From a virus: a stretch of 39,838 nt of DNA. The stretch is taken from the IMG/VR virus record IMGVR_UViG_3300048446_000552, positions 1-39,838 of that record; one strand, given 5' to 3'. Below are positions 7,685 to 15,540 of this stretch, piece by piece. The position numbers and the translations under genes are program-made. The notes beneath the pieces were generated by a model. That model saw nothing but the letters and a program-made list of their open reading frames with translations, had not been told where the DNA came from and did not search any database. Position 1 is the stretch's first letter, and each line of letters opens with the position of its first letter.

Positions 7685-7896
7685 AAAGATGGAGAGATCA
7701 TTTAAATAAAAATAATATGACTTACTGCGAACACTTTAAATTTGCAGTAGGTCATGGTTTGTGTTGTATTAAAGCTGGTGTATACTTATGTATACATGGT
7801 ATTTTGCCTTGCTTCAGACGTAGGGCTGGCACTAGATTAGTCAGAAGATTAAACAAAGACTTCACAGAGCATAAGAAAAATGTCACTAATAAATAA
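7669..7896 (+). CDS. Small DUF6356-like protein
   Basis: The 75-residue product contains HLNKNNMTYCEHFKFA followed by an amphipathic/hydrophobic segment (LCCIKAGVYLCIHGILPCF) and a basic end. This resembles the small DUF6356 family, in which a H-N-M-TY-EH-KFA block precedes a hydrophobic helix reaching FP. It is probably membrane-associated; function unknown. ATG 7669 overlaps the previous gene by 16 bases; a second in-frame ATG at 7717 would lose the WRDHLNKNN part, which looks like part of the family, so the upstream start is preferred. Confidence 0.65.
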   Translation: MQSLVKRWRDHLNKNNMTYCEHFKFAVGHGLCCIKAGVYLCIHGILPCFRRRAGTRLVRRLNKDFTEHKKNVTNK

Positions 7897-8569
7897 TGTA
7901 GACGCAATAATAAATACTAAAAAAAGCGTAGATGATATAGGTTATTATGATCAACCAATATCATATGAGTCTAATATAGATGTAAAAAATATACTAAAAA
8001 AGCCAGCTAAAAATAGTAGCTTAACAACAAGAAAAGAACTAGAAGTTGTAGCTAACGCAACCAAGAACAGAAGCTTAAAAGAGCTTGACTTAGTTTATGT
8101 AGCCGATAAAGATCCTTTACTAATCTTTTATGATTTTCTAAAATCTAAAAGTCTTCAATTTGATAAATCTACTTTTGATGTATATTGGAATATATTAGAA
8201 CAATATGTTTACGCTTTGAAATATTATTTTAATAGGGCTAGACCTGAACAAATAGCGCGATACTATGGCGTAGAAATCAAAGTTTTACATACAGATACTC
8301 ATCATACACCGTCATACCCAAGCGGTCACGCTATGTATGCAGACTTGGCATATAAAATGCTTGCAGAGGAGTATCCAGAATACAAAGAAGATTTTTTAAG
8401 AATATCAGACTACTGTGCTTTCGCCAGAGTTTTGCAAGGCGTTCATTATCCGTCAGACAATGTGGCTAGTAGAAAAGCAGTTTCCATTATATATCCAGTA
8501 TTGAAGGAGCATATCAATGAATACGAAAGAAGTCAAAAGTTTCCCTCTGCTACCAATAGACAAGGTTAG
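7880..8569 (+). CDS. Soluble PAP2 / acid phosphatase family protein
   Basis: The 229-residue protein has the three PAP2 motifs in order: K114...R121-P122 (KYYFNRARP), P147-S-G-H150 (SYPSGHA) and R183-x5-H189-x3-D193 (RVLQGVHYPSD). All catalytic residues are present. There are no membrane spans, unlike lipid phosphatases, so it resembles class A acid phosphatases and soluble phage members, but no signal peptide is visible either. It would remove phosphate from a soluble or surface phosphomonoester, perhaps a nucleotide or sugar phosphate. It overlaps the previous gene by 17 bases and lies next to a methyltransferase and near sugar enzymes. Confidence 0.88.
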   Translation: MSLINNVDAIINTKKSVDDIGYYDQPISYESNIDVKNILKKPAKNSSLTTRKELEVVANATKNRSLKELDLVYVADKDPLLIFYDFLKSKSLQFDKSTFDVYWNILEQYVYALKYYFNRARPEQIARYYGVEIKVLHTDTHHTPSYPSGHAMYADLAYKMLAEEYPEYKEDFLRISDYCAFARVLQGVHYPSDNVASRKAVSIIYPVLKEHINEYERSQKFPSATNRQG

Positions 8570-8621
8570 ACCAGAACCTAACGAGCCTACTAAAATACCA
8601 ATGCCACCGAAAAGCAAATAA
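8517..8621 (+). CDS. Small Pro-rich protein (34 residues)
   Basis: ATG 8517 has an excellent SD, AAGGAG with seven bases of spacing. The ORF begins out of frame inside the end of the PAP2 gene and stops at 8619-8621, sharing TAATG with the following FkbM gene. The product is MNTKEVKSFPLLPIDKVRP followed by PEPNEPTK-type sequence ending PPKSK, basic and proline-rich, without a hydrophobic segment. The strong ribosome-binding site and the coupling to the next gene make it likely to be translated. Its job may be mainly to couple translation of the downstream gene, or it is a small peptide of unknown role. Confidence 0.6.
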   Translation: MNTKEVKSFPLLPIDKVRPEPNEPTKIPMPPKSK

Positions 8622-9241
8622 TGTATATAGATTTTATAGACATAGGTACATCAGATTTTAGATACACAATACCCAAAGAGGGTGAGTGTGGGATATACGT
8701 AGAACCAATCAAATTTTATCTAGATAAAATACCTGATTACGATTGCACTAAAAAATTTCAAGGTGCTGTAATGGAAAAACGCACCGTTGAAAAAATATAT
8801 TATTTAAATCCAGATATTCTACACTCCTATGCCCTACCTTATTTTCTCAGGGGCTGTAATAGGATTGGAGAAGTTCACCCAGCTATAATAAGAGAATGTA
8901 AACACAAGTCACTTGATTATAGCAAACTTATATCTATAAGCGAAGTGTCTTGTATAACAATGAGAGACCTTGTTAATGTCTTCTCTGTTGACAGGGTTGG
9001 TGTAATAAAAATTGACATAGAAGGATACGATTGTCAAATAGTACAGCAAGTGGTAGAATTAGTTAAGGAAGGCATACCTTTTGAAAGAGTAATCTTTGAA
9101 GCACATCCAGATCTAACTAATAGACTTTTGTTGCAAGAAACAAAACTTTGCTTATTGAATAGTGGCTTTTTGATGAAGAAAAATATTGACCTCAATCATA
9201 CTAACAAGTTTGATATGGAGTTTTACTTAGGAGAAAAATAA
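8621..9241 (+). CDS. FkbM-family methyltransferase
   Basis: The 206-residue protein has a class I SAM-methyltransferase layout of the FkbM type: an N-terminal FIDIGTSDF (degenerate glycine loop), GIYVEP, and the family hallmark GVIKIDIEGYD at about residues 127-137, followed by PFERVIFEAHP. FkbM-type enzymes O-methylate sugars or small molecules. Members in glycan gene sets often cap sugars, which fits the glycosyltransferases nearby. It is slightly shorter than many members. The stop is directly followed by the TTG start of the polymerase gene. Confidence 0.82.
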   Translation: MYIDFIDIGTSDFRYTIPKEGECGIYVEPIKFYLDKIPDYDCTKKFQGAVMEKRTVEKIYYLNPDILHSYALPYFLRGCNRIGEVHPAIIRECKHKSLDYSKLISISEVSCITMRDLVNVFSVDRVGVIKIDIEGYDCQIVQQVVELVKEGIPFERVIFEAHPDLTNRLLLQETKLCLLNSGFLMKKNIDLNHTNKFDMEFYLGEK

Positions 9242-10813
9242 TTGAATTGGTTCCCGTTGAAAAATTTTACACATTACAGTTTGCTAAAAGGGTTTTCAAA
9301 ACCACACGAGCTTGCAAGAGTGTGTGCAGATAATGACTATCCAGCTTGTGGTATAACAGATTACAAATCTATATCAGGGGCTGTGTCTTTTCATCAAGCT
9401 TGCAAGAAGGTTGGAGTAAAGCCAATTATCGGATGTTCTTTTGATAACACTACTATCTATGCTAAAAACAAAGATGGTTGGCATGATTTAATACAAATGG
9501 TATCAACGACAGACGAAGATGGTAAAATACACAAAGATATTGCTGAAGAAATTATAAAAAGGAAAAATCTTTTAGCAATAGAAAAATCTAAAGATGAAAT
9601 ACTACCATCTTATTATGTAACTCCAGATCAAGCCGTTCTACACAGAGTCTTATTGTGTTCGGCTATGAAAACTACATTACCAAAGATACAAACAAAAATT
9701 AGAAAAGGCGATTTAGATAAAGATGTGTTAGATTATTTTAGCAAAGATGACAAATGCATAAAAGAACAAAAGGTCTGTAAACAGTTGCAATATGTGTACG
9801 AATCTTGCGAAGAATACGACATACTTAATCCTCCCATGTTGCCTACATTCGTATGTCCCAACAATCAAAGTCAAGAACAATATCTAACTACTATGGCTAG
9901 AGAAGGATATAAACTTCTTGTGCAAACAAAAGTTGGTAAAGATAGTGATAAGAAAACAGTTTACGGAGACAGGTTTAGAAAAGAGCTAAAAGTTATTAAA
10001 GATGCAGACTTGTTTGGTTACTTCTTAATCGTTCAAGATATCATTAGACACGTAGAAAAAGACAAGAATTGGCTCGCCGGACCCGGAAGAGGATCTGCTG
10101 CTGGCTGTTTGATATCCTACCTAATTGGAATTACCAAGATAGATCCGGTAGAACATGATTTGGTTTTTGAAAGATTTTATAATGCAGGAAGAAACACTGG
10201 CGGTCATGTTTCTCTACCTGATATTGACATGGATGTTCCCGGCAAACGTAGAGACGATGTGATAGATTATTTAAAAGAAAAATATGGTCAAGAACATGTT
10301 AGTCAGATGATTACATTTGGAAGACTGCAAGGAAGAAGTGCTATAAAAGAAGTACTTAGAATTAACGAGGCTTGTTCTTTTAGTGAAATGAACGCTATTA
10401 CTAAGAGTGTGCCAAATGAAGCAGACATATCTGACCAATTAGCAGAAATGGACGACGATGATAGATCAATCATACGGTGGTCTTTAATCAACAGGGCAGA
10501 TGAACTAAGGGACTTTTGCCATATCACAGACAGTGGAGAACTTGAAGGTGACTATGCAGAGTATTTCAAGCAAGCAATAAACATAGAGGGTACTTTTAAA
10601 ACTCAGGGTAAACATGCTGCTGGAGTAGTCATATCCAAAGATAAACTAAAAGACGTTTGCCCAATGATTCAACAGAAAGGTTCTACAGAAAAAATTGCAG
10701 GATTAGAAATGTCTGATCTAGAAGCACTAGGTCATGTGAAATTTGATGTTCTAGGAATTAATCTTCTAGACAAACTTATGAAAATAAAGGAATTGACTAA
10801 TGATAGAGGTTGA
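9242..10813 (+). CDS. dnaE: DNA polymerase III alpha, N-terminal half (PHP remnant and palm)
   Basis: This 523-residue chain covers the first half of a DnaE. Residues 9-60 are a PHP-like start (FTHYSLLKG, GITDYKS, VGVKPIIGC) that has lost the metal-binding histidines, and the PHP region is shortened to roughly 120-150 residues. The palm has GPGRGSAAGCLISYLIG (about 280), the catalytic aspartates D327 and D329 (LPDIDMD), FGRLQGRSAIKEVLR, KHAAGVVIS and the third aspartate D502 (VKFDVLG). It then stops within the palm-fingers linker; thumb, fingers, HhH and OB parts are in the gene at 11964. The start is TTG, directly after the FkbM stop, with AGGAG eight bases upstream. It overlaps the next gene by 14 bases. 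Confidence 0.92.
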   Translation: MNWFPLKNFTHYSLLKGFSKPHELARVCADNDYPACGITDYKSISGAVSFHQACKKVGVKPIIGCSFDNTTIYAKNKDGWHDLIQMVSTTDEDGKIHKDIAEEIIKRKNLLAIEKSKDEILPSYYVTPDQAVLHRVLLCSAMKTTLPKIQTKIRKGDLDKDVLDYFSKDDKCIKEQKVCKQLQYVYESCEEYDILNPPMLPTFVCPNNQSQEQYLTTMAREGYKLLVQTKVGKDSDKKTVYGDRFRKELKVIKDADLFGYFLIVQDIIRHVEKDKNWLAGPGRGSAAGCLISYLIGITKIDPVEHDLVFERFYNAGRNTGGHVSLPDIDMDVPGKRRDDVIDYLKEKYGQEHVSQMITFGRLQGRSAIKEVLRINEACSFSEMNAITKSVPNEADISDQLAEMDDDDRSIIRWSLINRADELRDFCHITDSGELEGDYAEYFKQAINIEGTFKTQGKHAAGVVISKDKLKDVCPMIQQKGSTEKIAGLEMSDLEALGHVKFDVLGINLLDKLMKIKELTNDRG

Positions 10814-11291
10814 AGTTACAGATTATATGAGAGTTAAAGCTAGAAGTATGGCAAGAGAACTGGGCAAGCTTAAAAACTCTATAACAAAAGGCGATGGCAA
10901 CATTGCTGGTTTTATAGGAGAATTGATAGCCTTGAATCATCTTGGTGGAGTTCAAGCCAACACTTATGATTTCGATATTGTAAGTGATGGTAAAACATAT
11001 GATGTAAAAACCAAGCGATGCACAAGTCCTCCTAAACCAAACTATGACTGTTCAGTAGCTGCGTTCAACACAAAACAAAGATGTGATATTTACTTTTTTG
11101 TAAGAGTGCAATTTCAAGGCGATAGACCTGTGAAGGCGTGGATATTAGGACAGAAGGATAAGGCTGAGTATTTTAAGCAAGCTCGAAAACTAAAGAGGGG
11201 TGACATTGATCCAAGTAATAATTTTAAGGTTAAAGCAGATTGTTTTAACTTAAGTATTAACAAACTAGAGAAACTAGAAAAGAAGGACTAA
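10800..11291 (+). CDS. PD-(D/E)XK nuclease-like protein inside split polymerase locus
   Basis: The 163-residue protein has the core of a PD-(D/E)XK nuclease: E41 in a helix (GELIALNHLGG), D59 (DFDIVSDG) and D68-V-K70 (YDVKTK), followed by strands SVAAF and IYFFVRVQF. It should cut DNA and needs a divalent metal. ATG 10800 has AAGGA eight bases upstream and overlaps the polymerase N-half by 14 bases. Two roles are possible: a replication or repair nuclease expressed with the polymerase core, or a free-standing mobile endonuclease whose arrival broke the polymerase gene. The DxVK-type core is broad, so a family name is not given. Confidence 0.75.
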   Translation: MIEVEVTDYMRVKARSMARELGKLKNSITKGDGNIAGFIGELIALNHLGGVQANTYDFDIVSDGKTYDVKTKRCTSPPKPNYDCSVAAFNTKQRCDIYFFVRVQFQGDRPVKAWILGQKDKAEYFKQARKLKRGDIDPSNNFKVKADCFNLSINKLEKLEKKD

Positions 11292-11293
11292 TT

Positions 11294-11974
11294 ATGGCTA
11301 ACAGAGACTATATCGTATTTGATTTTGAAACAGGAAGTCGTAATCCTCATAAAACACAACCTACACAGATTGCGGCGATTGCATTGGATGGTCGTAATCT
11401 AGCTATGAAAGGATCGTTTAATAGCGAAATTAAACCTATACTAGATGATGACAAGGCTATAGCTGCTGGTGTAGACCCAATTGAAGATGGCGCACTAAAG
11501 GTCACTGGTAAGAATAGAAAAGATCTAGCCAAAGCTCCCGCGCTAAAATCGGTATGGAAAAAGTTTTGTTCTTTTGTAGATCAATACAATTGGAAGAAAG
11601 ACCCGTTCTTTAATCCTATACCAGTAGGATTTAACATCATTGGTTTTGATATGATTATCATCAATAGATTGTGCCAAGAGTATGGACCATTTGATGAAAC
11701 AAGACAGCAACAAAAAATATTTAGTAAGATTCATAAGTGTGACGTAATGGATAACATGCATATGTGGACTGAGGGAGACCCTAGCATAAGATCAATTAGT
11801 ATGGATACTCTACGTGAACGTATGGGTCTTTCTAAAGAAAACGCTCACGATGCATTGCAAGATGTTAAAGATACAGCTAATATCTTTATAAAGCTATTGA
11901 AGACACACAGGGCGGTATACCAAAACATTGAACTAGACAAGGCGTTTGCAAACGGTAATTTGTATGTCAAATGA
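11294..11974 (+). CDS. dnaQ: DnaQ-like 3'-5' proofreading exonuclease (DEDDh)
   Basis: The 226-residue protein has all DEDDh residues: D10 and E12 (VFDFETG), D119 (NIIGFDM), H185 and D190 (AHDALQDVKDT). This is the epsilon-type exonuclease that removes misincorporated bases for pol III. The gene sits between the two halves of the alpha subunit, so all three core chains are made from the same message in the order alpha-N, nuclease, epsilon, alpha-C. ATG 11294 has AAGGA six bases upstream. The usual epsilon clamp-binding Q-motif is not obvious by eye. Confidence 0.92.
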   Translation: MANRDYIVFDFETGSRNPHKTQPTQIAAIALDGRNLAMKGSFNSEIKPILDDDKAIAAGVDPIEDGALKVTGKNRKDLAKAPALKSVWKKFCSFVDQYNWKKDPFFNPIPVGFNIIGFDMIIINRLCQEYGPFDETRQQQKIFSKIHKCDVMDNMHMWTEGDPSIRSISMDTLRERMGLSKENAHDALQDVKDTANIFIKLLKTHRAVYQNIELDKAFANGNLYVK

Positions 11975-13529
11975 ATATGACGATAAAGAAACTTGGGAAT
12001 TATTTACAGAAGGTAAAACTAAGGGTGTTTTCCAACTAGAGAGCAACCTTGGTAAGTCTTGGTCTAAAAAACTTGCACCAAACAATATTGAAGAATTGTC
12101 TGCACTTATTGCTATTATTAGGCCGGGGTGTTTGAAAGCATTCGTAGATGGCAAGTCTATGAGCCAACACTTCATTGATAGAAAACACGGTAGGGAAGAG
12201 GTAACATACCTACATGAATCGTTAGAAGAGATCTTATTGCCTACCTATGGCGTACTTGTATATCAAGAACAGTCCATGCGTATAGCACAAAAGATAGCTG
12301 GGTTTAATCTTCAAGAAGCAGATGATCTTAGAAAAGCAATTGGGAAAAAGAAAGCAGACCTAATGGCTAAAGTTAAGAAGAAATTTATTTCTGGCGCTAA
12401 GAAAACTGGAATTGTAGATAAAGAAACAGCAGAAGAAATATTTAGTTGGATTGAAAAATCTTCTAGGTATGCTTTTAACAAATCACACAGTATATCTTAC
12501 GCCGTTTGTTCTTATTGGAGTGCATATCAAAAGGTTCACAACACTAAAGATTTCTTTCTTTCTTATCTTTATTATGCTAATGAGAAACAAGACCCTCACC
12601 AAGAGATATATGAATTAATTTCTGATGCAAAATTGTTTGACATAGAACCAAGAACACCAAGCGTTGCTAACTTTGATATAAAGTTTAACATCAAGAAGAG
12701 AAAAGTTTACTTTGGTATCAAAGATATAAAATCTCTCACAGGTAAAACTGGAGACAAGGTAGTAGAAGCAATATCAGAGTCAGAAAAAGAACTTAATAAA
12801 AAAATAAATAAATTTAACTGGATAGAAATACTACTTTTCTTTGCTCCAAAGATAAGCTCTACAGCTTTTAAAGCATTAGCTTCTGTAGGATTTTTCAGAG
12901 ATTTCAATGGAAAAATTTCCAGAAACAAAGCAATATACGACTACGACATATACAGAACACTCACCAAGGCAGAACAAACTTGGATACAAAAGAATTACGA
13001 ATCTAAAAAGTGGACAGACTTCATCCAATGCTTAAAAGATCTAGCACCTACAAAAAAACAAGGTGGTGGAACAAGCAGGGTAGAGAGGCAGCAGTTAGTA
13101 GAAAATGAAATTCAATTACTGGTAGACCCTCCATACGATTTAGATGATGACCCTTCTTGGATTATAGACCAAGAGACTAGGTATCTAGGATGCCCAGTAA
13201 CAATGGCTAAAATTGATACAGCTGACAAATCATCTGCCAATACAACTTGTAAAGATATAGTCAACGGCAAGAACGGTAAGGGTATCTGCGTAGTAGCAAA
13301 TATTCAGCGCATGGCAGACTATACTATCAAAAAAGGGGAATCTAAGGGTCAGGTCATGTCATTCTTAACCATTGAAGATGACACATGTGTACTAGACAGT
13401 GTTATTATATTCCCAAAAGTTAAACAGAAATATAAATATATATTATATGAAGGGAATAATCTGATGTTTTGCGGATCAGTTGGCTCTAAAGATAATTCAT
13501 TAATTGTAGATAAAGTTCATGAAATTTAA
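11964..13529 (+). CDS. dnaE: DNA polymerase III alpha, C-terminal half (fingers, thumb, HhH, OB)
   Basis: This 521-residue chain continues DnaE from the point where the first half stops. It opens with DDKETWELFTEG, then TKGVFQLESNLG, IIRPGCL, FIDRKHGREE, PTYGVLVYQEQSM, GFNLQEADDLRKAIGKKK and RYAFNKSHSISYA (fingers/thumb), then a tandem helix-hairpin-helix region and a C-terminal OB domain (ETRYLGCPV, MSFLTIEDDTCVLDSVIIFP). No conserved block appears to be missing between the halves. ATG 11964 is preferred over the upstream TTG at 11946 because it is ATG and leaves a modest overlap of 11 bases with dnaQ; the SD is weak either way. No intein motifs flank it. Confidence 0.92.
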   Translation: MSNEYDDKETWELFTEGKTKGVFQLESNLGKSWSKKLAPNNIEELSALIAIIRPGCLKAFVDGKSMSQHFIDRKHGREEVTYLHESLEEILLPTYGVLVYQEQSMRIAQKIAGFNLQEADDLRKAIGKKKADLMAKVKKKFISGAKKTGIVDKETAEEIFSWIEKSSRYAFNKSHSISYAVCSYWSAYQKVHNTKDFFLSYLYYANEKQDPHQEIYELISDAKLFDIEPRTPSVANFDIKFNIKKRKVYFGIKDIKSLTGKTGDKVVEAISESEKELNKKINKFNWIEILLFFAPKISSTAFKALASVGFFRDFNGKISRNKAIYDYDIYRTLTKAEQTWIQKNYESKKWTDFIQCLKDLAPTKKQGGGTSRVERQQLVENEIQLLVDPPYDLDDDPSWIIDQETRYLGCPVTMAKIDTADKSSANTTCKDIVNGKNGKGICVVANIQRMADYTIKKGESKGQVMSFLTIEDDTCVLDSVIIFPKVKQKYKYILYEGNNLMFCGSVGSKDNSLIVDKVHEI

Positions 13530-13577
13530 GTTGTTCTTATAGCTTGTACAAGCTAATATACTAAGATAGGAGAGGGT
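13530..13577 (+). promoter_or_regulatory. 16-bp perfect palindrome and possible promoter before ssb
   Basis: This is one of the few non-coding gaps in the plus block. It holds TAGCTTGTACAAGCTA at 13540-13555, a perfect inverted repeat without a spacer, which suits a dimeric repressor or activator site better than a terminator (no U-tract follows). TATACT at 13557-13562 (five of six matches to a -10 box) lies just downstream, and TTGTTC at 13531-13536 is a weak -35 candidate (20-base spacing to TATACT, 17 to the overlapping TAATAT). AGGAGAGGGT just before the ssb ATG is a strong ribosome-binding site. Promoter status is inference. Confidence 0.4.
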
Positions 13578-13883
13578 ATGAATAATTGTTGTTTTACTGG
13601 ATATTTTACAGAGAATCCCAGAACTTCTGTTATAGATAATGTAGTCTTAGCAGAATTTGTTGTAGTTACATATACATATAGAAAGACAAAAAGTACTGGG
13701 GAGAAAAGCAAAATACCCACATATCTTCATTGTGAAGCGTGGCACACTGGCGCTGAGACCTTGGAAAGATTTGCTACCAGAGGAACTAAAATTACCTTTA
13801 ACGCAACAGCCAAGAATATATCAAAGGATGATGAAAGTATAGTATTTAGAATCAACGAATTCGATCTGTGTTCGGAGGAATAG
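13578..13883 (+). CDS. ssb: Single-stranded DNA-binding protein (OB fold)
   Basis: The 101-residue protein follows the SSB pattern: an N-terminal NNCCFTGYFTENPRTSV strand, AEFVVVTYTYRKTK, then PTYLHCEAWHTGAETLERFATRGTKI, matching the F/VxCxxWgxxAe block of bacterial-type SSBs, and a final strand. It is essentially the bare OB domain: there is no disordered tail with the acidic partner-binding tip, although it ends in DLCSEE. It would coat single strands at the fork made by the upstream helicase and polymerase. Preceded by a short gap with a palindrome. Confidence 0.82.
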   Translation: MNNCCFTGYFTENPRTSVIDNVVLAEFVVVTYTYRKTKSTGEKSKIPTYLHCEAWHTGAETLERFATRGTKITFNATAKNISKDDESIVFRINEFDLCSEE

Positions 13884-13884
13884 T

Positions 13885-15540
13885 ATGCGGAAAAAGAGGA
13901 TACTTTTTTGTAGCGAAGCTACATACTTAAATACTGGTTACGCTACCTACACCAGAGAAATACTCAAATACTTAAGTGAAACCAATAAGTATGAAATAGC
14001 AGAACTAGCTGCGTATGGTCAAGCTGATGACCCTAGAATTTCATCAATACCTTGGAAGTTCTATCCAGTAGCATTACCTAGAAGCGCAAGTCAAGAAGAG
14101 CATCAAGCATTTGCTTCTAAAGCAACTAATCAATTTGGAGAATATGTATTTGAAAATGTTTGTTTAGATTTTATGCCAGATATTGTTTGCGATATAAGAG
14201 ATTTTTGGATGATGGATTTTGAAGAGAGATCTCCATTTAGGAAATTTTTTAAATGGTGCATAATGCCAACCGTTGATGCTCAACCACAAGCTAGACAATG
14301 GATAGCTAGTTATCAAAACGCAGATGCTTGTTTAAGTTATTCAGATTGGTCTGGAGAGTTACTAAAGAAACAGTCTGGTGGTAAAATAAACTACATTGGA
14401 TCTTCTCCACCCTCTGCTCATCCAGCATACCAACCAATGCAAAATGTGGATGACATAAAGAAAAGACTAGGTATAGATTTAGATTTCAAAATTATAGGAA
14501 CTGTAATGAGAAATCAAAGAAGAAAACTGTATCCCGATCTTTTTGAAACATTTAGAAAGTTGCTAGATAGCACAAATGATAAAAACTTGAGGCTGTATTG
14601 TCACACAAGCTACCCAGATATGGGATGGGATATACCAGAGCTTTTACAACAATACGATTTATCTTCAAAAGTATTGTTTACTTATGTGTGTACAGAAACT
14701 AAACAACCGTTTGCTTCTGTTTTTCGTGGCGCTAAGGCAGAATCGCCATATACTAAAAAACTTACATCAGTTTTATCAAATGTAAAACAGGGTTTAACTT
14801 ATGAACAATTAGCTGAAATCATGAACACGTTTGATGTATATATTCAGTACGCTAATTCTGAAGGCTTTGGCTTGCCCCAAGTAGAAGCAGCTGCGTGTGG
14901 CGTTCCTGTTATGAGTGTAGACTATTCTGCTATGGAGAGTGTCATAAGAAAACTAGGTGGCACTCCACTACCAGTAAAAACTCTTTACAAAGAATTAGAA
15001 ACTGGATGTATGAGAGCTGTTCCAGACAATGAAATAGCTGCCAAAAAACTAGAAGAATTTTTTAATATACCAAAAGCAATGAGGAAAAAACAGGGTTTTG
15101 ATTGCCGCAATAACTTCTTAGAACATTTTCAGTGGGATAAAAGTGGCTCTCAGTGGGAGAAATATTTTGACAGTGTAGAAATCGCAGACCCAAAAACAAC
15201 TTGGTATTCAACTCCTGACATACAGCAGTCATCACCAAAACCAGAGCAAGCACCACAAGCTTCTTATCAAGATGTAGCATACTGGTTAATAAATGAAGTC
15301 CTAAGACTTCCTGAGTGGTCAAACACTTACATGTTCTCTAGAACAATTAGAGATTTAATGTATGGTAGTGCCACAAATATGACAGGAGGTATGTATATGA
15401 ACGAATGCTCTACAGCTTTCGAGAACACACCTCATAGAAATATGTTTAATTTTGATATTGCCTATCAAAAAATGAAGCAAATGAGAGACAATATAAACTA
15501 CTGGGAAAGTCGCAGGATGGAGGTTCTGAATAACAAATGA
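13885..15540 (+). CDS. GT4-like glycosyltransferase (GT-B fold) with C-terminal extension
   Basis: The 551-residue protein has an N-terminal GT-B domain (RILFCSEATYLNTGYATYTREIL), a long middle, IGTVMRNQRRKLYPDLFETFRKLL (start of the donor domain) and the donor-binding E326-x7-E334 motif (NSEGFGLPQVEAAACGVPV). It probably uses a nucleotide sugar with retention of configuration. The last hundred residues or so, after a Pro/Gln-rich linker, form an extra segment (DVAYWLINEVLRLPEWSNTY...) not typical of the family; it may bind the acceptor. ATG 13885 has GGAGG six bases upstream. It opens the main sugar-enzyme cluster. Confidence 0.87.
   Translation: MRKKRILFCSEATYLNTGYATYTREILKYLSETNKYEIAELAAYGQADDPRISSIPWKFYPVALPRSASQEEHQAFASKATNQFGEYVFENVCLDFMPDIVCDIRDFWMMDFEERSPFRKFFKWCIMPTVDAQPQARQWIASYQNADACLSYSDWSGELLKKQSGGKINYIGSSPPSAHPAYQPMQNVDDIKKRLGIDLDFKIIGTVMRNQRRKLYPDLFETFRKLLDSTNDKNLRLYCHTSYPDMGWDIPELLQQYDLSSKVLFTYVCTETKQPFASVFRGAKAESPYTKKLTSVLSNVKQGLTYEQLAEIMNTFDVYIQYANSEGFGLPQVEAAACGVPVMSVDYSAMESVIRKLGGTPLPVKTLYKELETGCMRAVPDNEIAAKKLEEFFNIPKAMRKKQGFDCRNNFLEHFQWDKSGSQWEKYFDSVEIADPKTTWYSTPDIQQSSPKPEQAPQASYQDVAYWLINEVLRLPEWSNTYMFSRTIRDLMYGSATNMTGGMYMNECSTAFENTPHRNMFNFDIAYQKMKQMRDNINYWESRRMEVLNNK

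Noticed and set aside
10800-11963. Intein or group I intron as explanation of the split dnaE
   Set aside because: No intein splice-junction motifs at either chain end, and the intervening DNA is filled with two overlapping genes, leaving no room for a folded intron.
11946-11963. TTG 11946 as start of the polymerase C-terminal half
   Set aside because: ATG 11964 is in frame, leaves a shorter overlap with dnaQ, and the extra six residues show no family similarity.
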